Shown: positions 38,426 to 51,900, counted from the stretch's first letter. The stretch: 64,000 nucleotides of DNA from Tubiluchus corallicola (GCA_030141605.1 JAQGDQ010000981.1:1-64000); one strand, 5' to 3'. Numbers and translations are program-made. Notes: generated by a model from the sequence alone, not told the origin.

Positions 38426-41400
38426 CGGTAGTGCAGGCAAGCCTGAATTCTCATTCGCACAGCACACAATTACTGGATTAATTAACCGCTTAATACAGAA
38501 TTCAGCTTTATGTAAATCCTAAAACTATAGGAATGCCCAAGTATTTTCTCTAAGCACGAGCACATGACATCAGCTGGTTTAAATGAAACCTCTGACTGGC
38601 GTCAAATGATGTCTGTAGAATGGCACACTGAATCGTTTGGTGTCCATGTAAAAGTTGAATTGGCATCTGTAGATGCAAGTCAACAAAACGTACAGAAATT
38701 GATGCCGTTATATTCTTAGTAGTCTGAAAACGTGAAATTTTGCACATTCGTTCTCAAACGTATTTCTATAATCGTTTTCGAAGCCTAGTTATTATCATAT
38801 AACTAGACGATAGTAGTAACACTCAAATTATTCTTCACGAACGCCATGACGCACATGGTTCATGGTTTGTAGCTTGATTGGAGTGAGTTTGGTATAATCG
38901 CACCTATATTTTTTAATGGTCTCTGGTCATTTAACTGCCAGCACTAAAGTCGGTTCAGAGTACGCCCAGGCCGCGCTGACGAACTATTATTAGTAGCTAG
39001 GCCTATTACTGTTGGCTACAGGAGTCGAAGAGATTACCTAGGTTAAAGTCAAACAGCTGTAAAGCAGATAAGTAAAATAACCGCTAATCAGAGGAAGTAT
39101 AAAGCCATAATTTAATGTTTTTCTCTGGTAGCGAAACTGTTAGGTTATGGCATAGCGCGGAAGATAACCTTTGCGAAACAAAAGATAATCCAATTAGTAA
39201 GTGAATTCTAATTGCTACCTGAAATTACAGTTTTATCTCATAATTATAACTAATCGTTGTTAAATGCCTATGATTTTTTTTATGAAGAAACTTCAAATTA
39301 CCGCACATCCTTACGCACAAGTAACGACCAGTGTTTTGTTAATGTGAATATTATAATGCATTATACTCTGTTTAGTTATTTGTCAAATTTTGTGCGCTTT
39401 TCTGAAGTAACATAAATTTATGTACGTAAATCAAATTATACATGAATGTAAGTAAAGCTGTAAACAACAGTACACAATACAAAAGTGGTGAATATAGTAT
39501 TACGAGCAGTCGAGCATCCAGGTACTACATAGTGTACTATTAAAAAGGCTTATCAACGCAGAGCTAGTACCGCCAATTTCCTTTTGACGGATCTCTTCCA
39601 CGAAGTTTTATCTTTGCTTTCGCCAAGATTTCACTAACCAAGATGGATAAAATGCTCATTTAATTGCAGCGCTTCCGCCGCAGCTGACTGCAATCCGAAT
39701 CAGTTTAAATGAAAAGACGGATTAGTTCCGTATCCAATCTACGGATTCAAAAGCCAAAAGCAAAACATCCTACAATAATCAAAGTTAACCGTTTCTAGAA
39801 TATCTTTTGACATGGCAGTTTGGCAGCCATTACACAATAACTTTACAAGTTTTCACGTGATATGGCGAAGTAAAAAATGTATGCTTAATGTACCTTAATA
39901 TTTATCAATGGCCTAAAAACAGGCAGATCGCAGTGAAGACTCAGATAAGTGATGTCACAAAAGGCATGAAAGAATAACACTTAAAAACTAAAAATGTTAT
40001 TGTTTTGTTGAGGTAACTTGGAAATCTGGATAGGACGCGATAGTATTATGTGATTTTAATGCAAAATTACATTTTTACCAAAATAATGTATTGCAACCTA
40101 CAGTAGAGCGTGGCCGTGTGGCAGTCTAAAGAGCGATTGTGCCAGCGGTCTATTTCAATCTCTCTTTCTATCTGTATATTAATTTGGTAACTAGAAATCT
40201 AACTGCAAGTGAATACGAATTTTGCAGTGATATGTGTTATTAATAATATTGAAAACGAATGTATAAATCCAAAGGAACTTTCCAAAAGAAGTTAGAAATT
40301 GCAGCAGCAGTTTTATAAGATTGTGGCGTATTATGAATCAAAGCTTTCTCAAGATTGTTACTACTATAGCTGATATACAAGTAGGCTAGTAACATGTGTA
40401 AAAGCAAAATGATTCTGTACAACCATTTGATATAATAATAACATAACAGTTGTTTGCAATATAATACACAAAATTACATGGTCGGTGAAAAATTGAACCT
40501 TTACAGTGTTATATGAACATTTTCGACACGATGCAAGTAGTAATAATTACACAATAATTTAAAACAAATTAAAACCTATAAATATTTAGAAAACATCGTA
40601 ACGAACATTTACGCCTTTGTTATCATTCTCAAAAATTTTCTTTCATTTATGCTCGAGGAATTTTGCTTAGGCGAAAAGTCAAGTAGAAAATCACACTAAT
40701 ACAAGCACAATGATGCAAAGAAGCGTGCAAAGTTCCTTAAAAAAAGTTGCAGCTTTGCACAATTAAACTGTAAAGCGTGATAATTTGTTTTTATTACTGA
40801 CTGAGATAAATCACCGTTGTATAAATCCACCTACCACTTACAAATTTCAATAATTTCAATAGGCATTTTATAAGATGCTTAACTAACTATGACCTATACG
40901 AATTTCTGCACGTTACTGATTATAGTTTTAGCTTTTTTTCACACTCACAAATAACGGCCTTTTGGGGGTCTATATAAGGAAGATAAATGTAAAAAAGCAA
41001 TGTTAAAAAGGGATGGTAGGAGACAAAAGTTCGAAAGACAGTATTGCAATGAAAGCGGTAAAAAAGTAATTCACAAAAAGTTAATATGCAAAAGACAAAG
41101 TTAAAGTCAAAAATAAAAAGACAGAGGTAAGAAGATAATAAGCTAAGACGGGAAAATGGAGGCGTTTTTAGTTTCACTCATTTACGTTTGCTTTTCTACT
41201 TTTATTTTTGTGGTATCCTTTTTTGCCCTTTGTCTTATTACGTTTTCATACCTGTTAGTTTTTTACTATTAACTTGTTAATGCTCAACCTTTTCACTACA
41301 GGATTTTTGTTTTTATCCTTTCATCGTGTTTTTTACTTTTCTCACTAGTGTCTCACTAACATTTGTTTATTATTTTATTTTTATGTGATTGCATGTTGTT

Positions 41401-42966
41401 ATTAAATATCAGACAACAGAAATGAACAGATTAAGAGAAAATGATAAAACACGCAAGAAGAGAAGTTCTATATGAAAACAAGTTTTTTTATGTAGGCTGA
41501 AAGTTGCCTGTTTCGTTTGTTGCTGCAAATATGTTTTGTTGTTAGTTGTTAAACTATCAGATAATAAAAGCAATTTCAGCTTGACGCAAAAATAATCAAC
41601 AATTATTGTTTTTACTTTGTATTTGATTCCAAGTTTTCATTAATTATAGGAATTTTATTAGTTAGACGGCTAAATAGAAAGACCATCGAATTTATATTAC
41701 GTTTCTGGTACATAATTATTATGAATTGCTCACTGTAACGTAAGAAAAATTTCCTGTTTCGATGCAATCTTAAGATGTTGGCAATACCTCCTGGAATCCA
41801 ACTGTACTTATAGCCAGTAACAATGACACAATGCTGCATCGTGTATATAGACAATTACTGGCCGCAGTGAAGCCACATTCAAATGAAGCAGTTTTTCTAC
41901 CGGAAGCTGCAACTGGGTAATTGCTCATTTTATACACGGAGCATTACCTTCATCAAGCATATTACCCAGCTAATGGGAGCCGACGAGACATGCGAGGCAT
42001 TGATTACATTACGCACGATGAAATCACCAACATCTGCAAGTGATGTGTTCAGTGTACCTAGCTGTTCTTGAGCACTGGAAACTGCTTCGCCTTGCATTAA
42101 CATGCGATCAAGACAGTTAATCCGTTACCCTTTAAGGTTGCATACCGAAAACGGCTAAAATGACGAAAGTGACTTGAAAGTTGACGTTTAGACCAGCACC
42201 TGTCAATCCCACAATGGAAAGAACACGACGTCAGCACTGCCTTAGGTGAAAAAATGAGCAAGAAATCAAAGTATCACTAGAACTAACAATTGTTTTTAGT
42301 TTAGTGAGATTTTAAATTGTTTCCCTTTCTATCATCCACTTGAAGATAGTGTATAATAGTTTTATTGAATTTGCGCTTTTCTAATTTCTTCCACTGCGTA
42401 GTTTACTAAGTCACTTATGTGTCAAGTTGCCATTAATTAAATTTATGTTTGTTTTAATGACGAACTACTGGAACCCATCAGACAGATGGCTATCGACATT
42501 GAAGTCGAGTTATAGGCCTTCTAATCTAGCGGCACAATCACAAAGAATGACAATTACTGCGTATTTCCAGTAATCTCAATTTCTTGATATCTGGCACAGT
42601 TACAGAGTGTAGTTAGTTGCTAGTAAATGAACTACAGTTTAAAAATTCAATGACACCTCATTAATTAATACTTATTGGCAGCTTAAGGGAGTATTTTTGT
42701 CAACTTTGCTTTGGTTTAAAAACTCAAAAGTCTTTCAACAATATTACGTTGAATTTTCTTTTCAATGATTACCAGTAAGAACAAATAAAAGAAAAGACTC
42801 AGTATACTATAAAAATAAGAACTTTTTATCAATTTTAGCGATATTTTGTATTTTTTCTCCTACTCCCACATACGTATTACGTAAGAAAAGGAAGAATGTT
42901 GGAAATGTAATCGTTTTCGTTAGTGAAACTTTCGTAAAAGAAAGGCAATGCATTCATGACATACCA

Positions 42967-43012
42967 AGTTATATTTTAAGCATGTTTTCAGTTATATTTT
43001 AAGCGTGTTTTC
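42967..43012. repeat. 23-bp tandem duplication
   Basis: Two adjacent 23-bp copies starting AGTTATATTTTAAGC, differing at one position (CATG/CGTG). Confidence 0.95.
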
Positions 43013-44246
43013 TTCTGGCACATTCGTCTGCATTTAGAATGATGTTGGCCAGCCGCAGTAATCTTGAGCTTCTGCTCGTTGTCAAAAGATCAGCTCGTCT
43101 TGACGTGGTTTGAATTGACTTAGTCTTTAAAATAACCAGCACGATTTTCTGAATGCCACGCAGTTAAAATCGCCTGTCGACATTACATTTCCGGATGCTG
43201 TATGGGATAAATCTCCAGGTGCCCGCGTGGTTTCCATGACAACGAATGAAGACAAAAATGATAACCTATGACGGAGAGAGAAACTTGTAGGTGTCGCGTG
43301 CATACAGTGACTCGATAGTCTCATAGACATTCTGAGCGCTGATGTTTATAATGGTATTACGCGTCCAGTGCTACTTTCACTCAAAAAGTGTTTATATTAC
43401 TATAGAAACAACATATTGAGGTGCATACAAACCTTATTTTTATCAGATGACCAAATTAACCCAATCAACCCAAGTAATTGTCAGATAGAGAAACAATTGA
43501 GCTTATCATGGTTGCAAGATTCAAGCTGCTAGCACCATCTATGTACAAGCGTAGCAACATTCTGACAAATTTCATCAGAAATATTATAATTATTCAATTA
43601 GAAAATGAAAAATTGCGCACTCGATTACTGTTCATGAATAGTTAGAATTGCCACGGTTTCAAAATGTTTTTTATTAAAATATTATTCTATTCTTTGTTTG
43701 ATTTTTGTCAAAATCGAATTTACGAATACAGTGCATTTATTCGCTAAACAAAGCCAAAGTGAATCTTAGTGGTTTCGTTTTTTCATTATTATAAGGAAAT
43801 TGTCGAGAATGTCAATTATGCTGATGAACTCTCAAGGTTGTAAATATTCAAGTAAATGACAACTAAAATGACAGAAGCTGTATTCCAACTTTTTCACATC
43901 GTCTGCCTCTGAAGTTTCGTGTCACAATTTAATTAATTGCGGGTTTGTAACATAATCAGTTACAATAGTATTTATTTCGAGTATTCATCGTCCTGCAGGG
44001 GGATTAGTCACTTGTCTGCTCTAGCATGTAAATTAAGATTATTCAGTCTCTAAATTAAGCCTTACAAGACGGTTGTAGCTTAATAACACTGCACTACACA
44101 GACTGTGTGATACACATTACTAATATGCATTGTATTGAAATTACCACTATCTATGCATATATATGGTTTGTAGAAATATATGGTTTGTAATATAAATTTT
44201 AATAACTTCTAAAATAGTTTCTTGAGTGTAGTAGTAAAGATGTACG

Positions 44247-44376
44247 CAGGTGGGATGCAAAAAAAGCGTTACTAGCGCTTTCTGTACTTGGCTCCTTGAT
44301 CAAACTGCCTGTGGCCCGCAGGATTTGTGGGAAAGCTTAATGTGGCCCTGCTAGTCAGATAATTTGCACACCCCTG
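44247..44376. mobile_element. hAT-like MITE relic
   Basis: The minus strand from 44376 starts CAGGGGTGTGCAAATTATC and soon reads GCAGGGCCACATTAAG and GCGGGCCACAGG, a pattern typical of hAT termini. The plus strand at 44247 starts CAGGTGGGATGCAAA, an imperfect inverted partner. No 8-bp target duplication is visible (GATGTACG versus GTCTAGAC). Decayed. Confidence 0.45.
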
Positions 44377-46292
44377 GTCTAGACTACACTAGATGGCTCT
44401 TGCGAAACATGAATTACAAAGACCAAGTGCGTGACTTGGTAGTAATTAGTAACAGAGCGTCAAAGCAATAATTCCAATAATTGCCGATTTAAATTTAGAA
44501 TATTTTTAGAAAATTAGTTTAATTAGACCCGTACATGCAAAAAAATCAATAACTGGATACAACAAAATGTTGCTAGAAGAGAAGCGACGATATGTGATTA
44601 ATGGAAATCTATAGAAACCGCAACTGATGAGAAAGCATTCAGAACTTTAAGTAGAGACAATTCCATTATACTATATGGGCTTCTTTTCAAGTGAATACAT
44701 TCAACGGAATTCTCAGATTAAGGGAATTGTAGTCAACGATAACATTTTTTAACCAATAACCAGCTTTGCAGTAATCAGAAACAACCTTTTCTATAAATGT
44801 GTGTGCATAACTGTAACGTAGGTTCAGTAGGCACTACGTTAATCTTGAAAAGCTATTACAGCCACTGCCAAATGTTTTGCCAGGGCAAAAAGCAGAAAAC
44901 TACAGGTGATCCGACTTGAGTGACCTACTTTTAAGTTTTAATGATTTTTTATCATTACCCACCCAAACAATTGTAAGCCAGTTCTCTAAAATCGGACCCT
45001 AACTTAAATAAACCAGGCGATGCGGACAGATGTATACTTATTCAAAGTGAAGTTTCACTGACTAATTTTCATATAGGCATATATTTAGTCACGTCATTGT
45101 GGAGTTGTAAGCCTAAACTTATCAGCTACTACGCATGCATGCGTTAATTTGCAATTATTAGTAATTACAACGGTATTTAAGTACTATGGAAAACAAAAAT
45201 GCGAAATCCTGCATTTATTTATTAGCTCCACAGGTACTATTTCTGATAGTGCTGTATAAACTCAGACCTTGTTAAAACAGTCATATGATGCAAGCAGAAT
45301 AAGCTGCGTGAAATAAAAGTTGAAAAAGCTTTGCATAGTTACTGCGTTTTTCTGATGTATCAAATCCACGATACGTCCAAGAATAATAAGCGGTACGCCA
45401 CAACAGATATAATCATAAGTTAGTCTGGTACAATGACAAAATAACAATAGTATACTGCATTCTGTGGAGGCAATACATACACAGCTTAGTTCATATAATA
45501 CACAATAAGATGTTAAACATGGTTTTAATGTCTAATAATTTTGGTAAATTTAATACATTATTGCGTTGCCAAATGCCAAAATAACGAAACGGCTCTTTTT
45601 TACTTTGATGTATATATAGGGCCGAGGCCTTTAATAAGTGAATTATTAATTACTTCAGCTATATTTTGTGCATTCAGTTTTCAGTTACAATACCTATAGG
45701 CAACGAAACAGTAGTGGAAACCTGGGCATCTTTTCTTGTTCAATTTCAGTAGAATCTTGTTTACTTTAACGGCTTCGCGGTAATTAGACAGTTTAATAGG
45801 CCCGTAAAATATTATTAAATGTCTTATGCACGACAAATTTGGCTTAGAGGACAGCTTAAGGTTGAAATCGTGAGACAGTGTTACTGATGTTTGCAGTCAC
45901 ATGCTAGTAGTAGTGATACATATTGTTAAACAGCGACGAATGTTTAACTGTAATGAACTGGCAAAATTTATATTAATGAAATTTTAATATCAGTACTTAT
46001 TCATCCGTTTCGTTTTAGAGGATCAAACATTTTACGCATCTCGTCATGCATTGTTAAGCCTTCTTCGTTGGGATTGTTTGCACAGAGTTTGTAACAATGT
46101 TAAACGATTATGAAATTCAAAAGAAAATTCACTAACGTGTCAAGGTTCACTGGCACAGACAAAGTGGGAGATGCACATTTGTCCACACAGTAGTCTAGTT
46201 TTAGCTTTACATAAGAACTTCTATGTTTTTGTGGATTACCTTTTGAATTTCATATTTGTTGTTAATGTCGTTATTAGGATTGACTGTTTCGA

Positions 46293-47266
46293 TACCGTAA
46301 AACGGGGTGAGTTCGCCACTTTTTAGGGGTATTTTTTACGTTTCCTGCCATAGCAAGAGAATTACCCAACCGATTTTCTTAGTTCAAGCTTTATATTGCC
46401 TTTCGAATGAAACACTATCGTGGGGTGAGTTCGCCACTAACAATTTAACACTGTTTAATGCCATTCTAGGCAGCTGAAGTTAACTGGTTGTGGTTGTTTG
46501 GTTGGGGGTGAGTTCGCCACCCTATGAAAAAATTATGAAAAATGTCTAGTTTTAGTTTTCAAATAGAAACTTCTACGTTGGCAAGGAAGGCTTGAACGTC
46601 TTGTGCACTGATCTTATCGCGGGCGCCCTTGATGTTGCCAGCCACTCTGAAAACCAGATTGTTCCTTCGGTCGAATGATTTGACAAAGTCTATTCCAGGG
46701 GTATTTGCCTTGAATCGTCGTTCCTGGATTCCCTTTGCGTCAAGAACACTCTTAATCAGTAGTCGGAGATCGATGGCAGTCATTGGGAACCCCCACTCAG
46801 CGGCCACTTGGAGTGTTGGCGATTTCGTGCTCCTCGGCGGCGGAGAACACTGGCTGACCTCCGGTCTTCCGCGGATGACTTCGTGAGAGTTTGTCAGAAA
46901 GGGTCTTTCTTGGAACTCCGAATTGCTTCGCCGCTGCGCTGATTGTCCTGTTGGTATTCTTGACGGCATGTAGGGCAGCTTCCAGAGCTTCTGGGGTATA
47001 ATTTTGGTATCTATGACCCGGTACAGGGGTGCAGGTGCGTGGCATGTTAAGTAGCCAGAAATAGTAGACAAATAATATGTAGAGCAGAATGGAATACTTC
47101 TAGTGCGAATTGAAAGAAGATAACTGTCGCAAACTGTTTATAATGACGGTGATCATGATATCTGTTCATTAAACACTGAACAATAGTTACAGCAAACCTA
47201 CAATGGCCATTACGTAAGGGGTGGCGAACTCACCCTCGGGTGGCGAACTCACCCCGTTTTACGGTA
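46293..47266. mobile_element. Pogo-like DNA transposon, non-autonomous, ~970 bp
   Basis: Perfect 27-bp inverted ends (starting TACCGTAAAACGGGGTGAGT at 46293-46319, complement at 47240-47266) include the TA dinucleotides expected as Tc1/mariner/pogo target duplication. GGGGTGAGTTCGCCAC recurs at 46304, 46422 and 46505. Its complement occurs at 47221 (slightly altered) and 47240, giving five subterminal copies oriented toward the interior. Inside, on the minus strand, is a transposase N-terminal fragment with no DDE catalytic domain. It is an internal-deletion derivative that needs a transposase from elsewhere. Inserted in the distal part of PDE1 intron 1. Confidence 0.9.
46559..47045 (-). pseudogene. 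Pogo-like transposase fragment, frameshifted
   Basis: From the ATG at 47045 the frame reads YTPEALEAALHAVKNTNRTI then SAAAKQFGVPRKTLSDKL, a pipsqueak-type helix-turn-helix, followed by AAEEHEIA. Near 46810 the homology moves to another frame (VAAEWGFPMTAIDLRLLIKS, then RRFKANTPGIDFVKSFDRRN and ARDKISAQDVQAFLANVE) and ends at 46559. These are the CENP-B-type DNA-binding half of pogo/Tigger transposases. One missing base explains the shift. The DDE integrase domain is absent. No catalytic function possible. Confidence 0.88.
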
Positions 47267-50131
47267 GTTATATATTTTTGCAAATCACTTCATATTGCTA
47301 CAAAGTGTCACAATTACTGGCAATCGAATACGTAGTGCTACTTTAATCTATAGCTATTATTAGCTAAAGAAGTTGAAAAAACCGCCAGTATCGCCGACCT
47401 TTCAGTTACCTCTATTTATAGGTTTTAGCGCATCACTGCCAAAAATCACATAATCCAAACGTTGGACGTACATTCAAAGTATTTGCACTGTCTAATTCTT
47501 CTGTCGGGTGTTCATAGTCTGATGGCACTTTGCATTAGCAAATGACTATATTTCCGCTGCTAAAACACTGGCATCACACTCCTTTTTCTGTTTCCTCTCA
47601 CAGCATATGTACTGAGATGTACTTATCTAAGAACCGAATTAGGCAGCCAAACATGAGTGAAAAATGAATCGTTTTTGTATTCAGTACTAAACTCTCTTCA
47701 AACTACGTAGTGACCGTTAAGTCTTTCAGTTGCCCAGTTGAATTTCTTGGACTAATATATAGCTCATCACTTCAAAGAGGTGATTTAATGACATTGAAGT
47801 TAGTGGGTAATTTTGCAAATTTATTTGGCCAGGCTATCGAATTTGGATTTGCGTAATGATTATCACATGTAACCAACGGTGGTAGATTTAGCAATTATCA
47901 TCAGGCAGTTTGCTGTCTATAGCACATTTGTAATGAGTTTCCTGCAAAAGTTATTCTAGTTAGTTAATGGAAAGGTTTACTTTACGATCGCATAAAAGAG
48001 TTAACGGCTGCTGCAAAAATTTTAAATTGAAATGCAATATCAGCATGCATTCTCTTGTAATGGAAGCTCATATTGCCAAGCCTCCATGCGTATTATGAAA
48101 GTCAAGTTCAGACGTCCGTTGAAGCTTAAAAGGTCTTAAAAATCCCATGAGTCAAAGGAATTTAATTTTCAGAATATCACTGGAGGTACGGGAATTTCGA
48201 TAGAATGCGTTACTTAGACCGACTCTATACGTTTGTTCCATTTTTGCGCTCAAGTTTCACATTCCTTTTTGTTGCAAGCAATAGTGTTCAGAAATTAGTT
48301 AGTATTTTGCAGCGCTGCAAAAACTGGTGTTTGGTCTAATTTATTTTAGTATGTTTAGTATGGCAACTTAACTAGAGCGGGTGAGAAATCACCTTCTTCT
48401 AATTGTTTCCTCACAATATTTTACTTTTAATTTGAAATCACTGTACACATAAGTATATTTTAAGCCATTTTTACAATACGCAGCTTGATTTATGCCAGTA
48501 CTCAAAATCATTATTTACATCATGTAAACGGTACTGATAGCTAAGGATCTAAATGTCACATTTATCACACTCTATGACTTAGAGCGCACAAGTAACATGA
48601 ATGATCAGTTAATGGAAGTAAAATTGCACTCACAGAATCACAATTTACATTGAAGCAAGTACGGCCGACATAGGACTGTCAGAACACTGTGTATAGGTGA
48701 AAAATAAACATAGGTAATGACATTTGCTTTTATTGCAACATAAACAATGGTTATGGTCAATAGGATAAATGAATAAAGTAACTTGCATTTTATCGCACCC
48801 TGCTACTTTTTCCACCTACTTCTTACAGAGAGCTAGAGTAATAACTAGATTGTGCCTCCTCGCAGAGTACGGTAACGGTGAATTTATGACTGTTCAAGCA
48901 GTGTCCAGAAAACATGAACTTGATAATTTTAGTAAAACTTGAGAAACCTATTGACCAGTAAAAATTCACATGTTCGATCAGTTTGTTTAATGTTCTACCG
49001 CTTACTCTACTCTGACTGGAATACCAAATTTTTTATTTGTTTGCGTCAACGGAAATACATTATTTACAACGGGCAATTTGACAAAGTTCGCAAAACAAAT
49101 ACACCCGATCTATTATTATGTAAAGAGACAGTTATGTGCACGGTTAACCTTCACCTTTACAGTTTTAGAGAAAGAATCACTACTGACGCTTTAATTTAGT
49201 ACGTTAATTATTTTGTATTCTGCCTTTTTATTTCTATTTAATTAATTTTGTAATTGTTACTGCGCTCACCCTAAATGCAAAGAGGCCTACGGTTTTTACG
49301 GTTCGCTTGGTTCTATGAATGAGCCGAATGGGCGAAACAGTGGCAATACGACAAAGTAAACGTTTTAATTGTTTTATGGAAGTATTCAAGTTCCATGGAT
49401 TAGTGTAAGAAGCTTTGAATAATTGCTTTCCACTTTTCACTGTATATAGGTCCTTAGTATATTTTTAGCATTAAATTTAGTGTTACACGATGCAGTTTCC
49501 ACTATTCTGTAAAACTGCCTCCAAATGATCTTCCTGGGCTATAATTTGGCAATCCCAATTTTTTTCAGCAGGAAATTTTATTGATATTTGACAAAGTTCG
49601 TAAAATGTCATTCGTTTGCCGAAACCTCCTTTTTTGATAATGTTTGTCATACTGCAAGTCATAATCCAACTCGCAGAGACAAGGCTTTTTAATACAATCG
49701 ATTGGTTATGGTGGGATCGGAGTCTAGCTCACCACCAAAGGCAGTTCTAGAGCAACACGCTGAATTGCCACACAGAGGTAAACAGTCACGTTCAGATGTG
49801 AATGTAACGAAGTCGATGGTACTTAATTTCGTGGTCTCTGACCATGACGGTTACTTCCCGACTACAATTTTATTAAATTCGTGAGATTTTGACATTCGTG
49901 AGTGTCAGATTTTCTGCAACAACCTAAAGTAAAGCGGGATAAATAAAACAAATAAGAACGGGTATACCAAATAAGTTGTGAAAACAGAATTTTGCATATC
50001 AGTCTGCAATACGCCATATAAATAAACATGTGTTTTACAGATATCTTCCCCAAAAATTACCACGTGGTTATCCAATTTACCTTACACCACATAATTGTCT
50101 GTCAAAGCGAGTTGAATTTTATACTACTTAC

Positions 50132-50285
50132 CAATAACGTAAGAAAATCCATCCAGTCGAACAACACATTTGTTTCTCTGCCAAGTTGTCATGTCTAAAG
50201 TCTTGCCAGGCATCTCGCTTTTTTTAATTTGTTTATTTGCAACTTTTTTCTTTGAATCACTGCCACTGTCAGCGTAGTTTTCCAT
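50132..50285 (-). CDS. PDE1: PDE1 first exon (distal)
   Basis: Opens MENYADSGSDSKKKVANKQI and continues KKSEMPGKTLDMTTWQRNKC VVRLDGFSYVI (51 codons). It ends in phase 1 at a strong donor, ATTG|GTAAGT. A TGA stands in frame two codons before the ATG, fixing the start. The phase fits exon 2 (junction codon Val). The N-terminus is Lys/Ser-rich with a Trp-containing basic stretch (TTWQRNKCVVRL) that could in principle contact calmodulin, but I see no defined motif. Linkage to PDE1 over 23 kb rests on phase, strand and the parallel exon at 37.6 kb; it could belong to another gene. Confidence 0.6.
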
Positions 50286-51797
50286 GTCTCACGTAGGCCC
50301 TGTATGAACAAGGTCTAAAAACGAAAGCCCAGGGACCTATTTGTTAAGCGCATTGCGGTTTAACCGTTTTAATACAGTTGTGAAAGCAACCAAATATCCA
50401 CATTTTGTAGTACACACTGGCTGCTATTTACCGTGCAAGTAAACGAACGATTGTTCTACACTTTCGATAACAATGATTCGGTGACATTATGTTACCCCTA
50501 CGTACACATTTAGTGTTTAAAGCACGTCAGCCTCATAATAGAAACACGAAAATATTCACGATTAACGAGGCAAACATTCTTGCCTGCTCTGTTACTCTGG
50601 TTTTCGTTTTCACATGCTTGAATATAACTACAGTATTGTAACTTCATTCCGGAATGTGGCGAAGGGCTGAGATTCAGCCCACGGGTAACGCAACACTCGC
50701 AAAACAATTTAGATTTTTAGAGCATCTTTGTCGGAAAGCCTCAAGTTGAAAAACATGATTGCTGACATTTTAGAAGCCAGCGTAATTGCGTTACAGTTAT
50801 CCGTTAGAAACATGACCGAAATTCTGTAAAATAACGTTGACCTGCGTTTGAGTCTTTCAACACTGTAAGTGAGCTGTAATAGTGATGAGTCGATGTTCCT
50901 AACGCCAAATACAACAAACAACAAACTAGATAAAGTTATTCTAAATATGATTTTTACATAGACGTTGGCTGTAACTTCAAGTCAACGATGAGTTATGAAA
51001 TTTCGTACAAACAACCATCGAGGCATAAGGACACGTGTATGCAATTACTGAGTAGGATAACCACGAAATTTAATATGATACAAATCGCTATTTAAATTTC
51101 ATAAAATCGGCATAAGAATGAAAAAGGAATGAAATATTTTGCACAAATGTATGCGTTTTTTTAAAATCACGGCAATTTAGCCATCATATATACTTTGTGC
51201 TTGATACAGTTAAATTATTAAGTTTAGAATGCACTAATAGTATAGAGAGTACAGGCTTAGAGAGTATAGGCTTGTATCCGATCTGATTATTTGCATTTTA
51301 TCTGGATACAAGGCCTACTGCAGGGTTTAGAAATGCCAGGTTCCTCCAGCATAGAAGCCGCATTGTAACAAATAAAGCTGGTGAAAGTGTAAGCTAATAT
51401 CTCCATTCAGCTTACCACGCGACCTTAATTAGCAACAGAACAGAGAATAAAACCGCAATGCAAACGTGGTAGCGTGCCTTTTATGCCGTATTTTGGTCTC
51501 ATGAAACTCAAGTTTAGTTCGTGCAAAGTGCAAGCGCGTATAAACTAATAAGTTTGACGTTATAAAAGGAAATGATGTAAAATTTATGACATTTAATACA
51601 TAATATTTCGAAATTTTGCGCAGATCAAGTTATTGAGCGCCGTTTGGAAGTGGGAAATCAACAGTAACGTGCCACAATCAATTTTGACTTTTGTAGTCGA
51701 GCGGCTTTATCGTATTTACAGTACCAGCTCATGTTGCATTTTTGATTGCAATGCAAATATGCAGTGGAAGCTTTACGAATCACCAAAGTCGTAATTA

Positions 51798-51900
51798 GTT
51801 GTTGTTGTTGTTGTTGTTGTTGTGTTGCTCTTGCTGTTGCTGCTACGGTTGCTGTTGCTATTGTTGATGCTGCTATCGCTGCTGCTGTTGCTGTTGCGAG
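51798..51900. repeat. (GTT)n grading into GCT/GTT triplets
   Basis: Eight GTT units followed by irregular TGC/TGT triplets. The Ala/Val and Asn/Ser open frames across it are artefacts. Confidence 0.92.

Larger units (their letters stand above)
37642..50131 (-). other. PDE1 intron 1 (distal part)
   Basis: About 12.5 kb between the two main first exons. It contains a tRNA-derived relic (38.35-38.43 kb), a 23-bp duplication (42967-43012), a hAT-like relic (44247-44376) and a pogo-like element (46293-47266). A 52-codon exon-like minus-strand frame (41948-42103) has no motif and the wrong splice phase for PDE1. Confidence 0.6.

Noticed and set aside
46629-46886. Plus-strand 85-codon frame in the pogo-like element
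   Set aside because: Antisense shadow of the transposase fragment.
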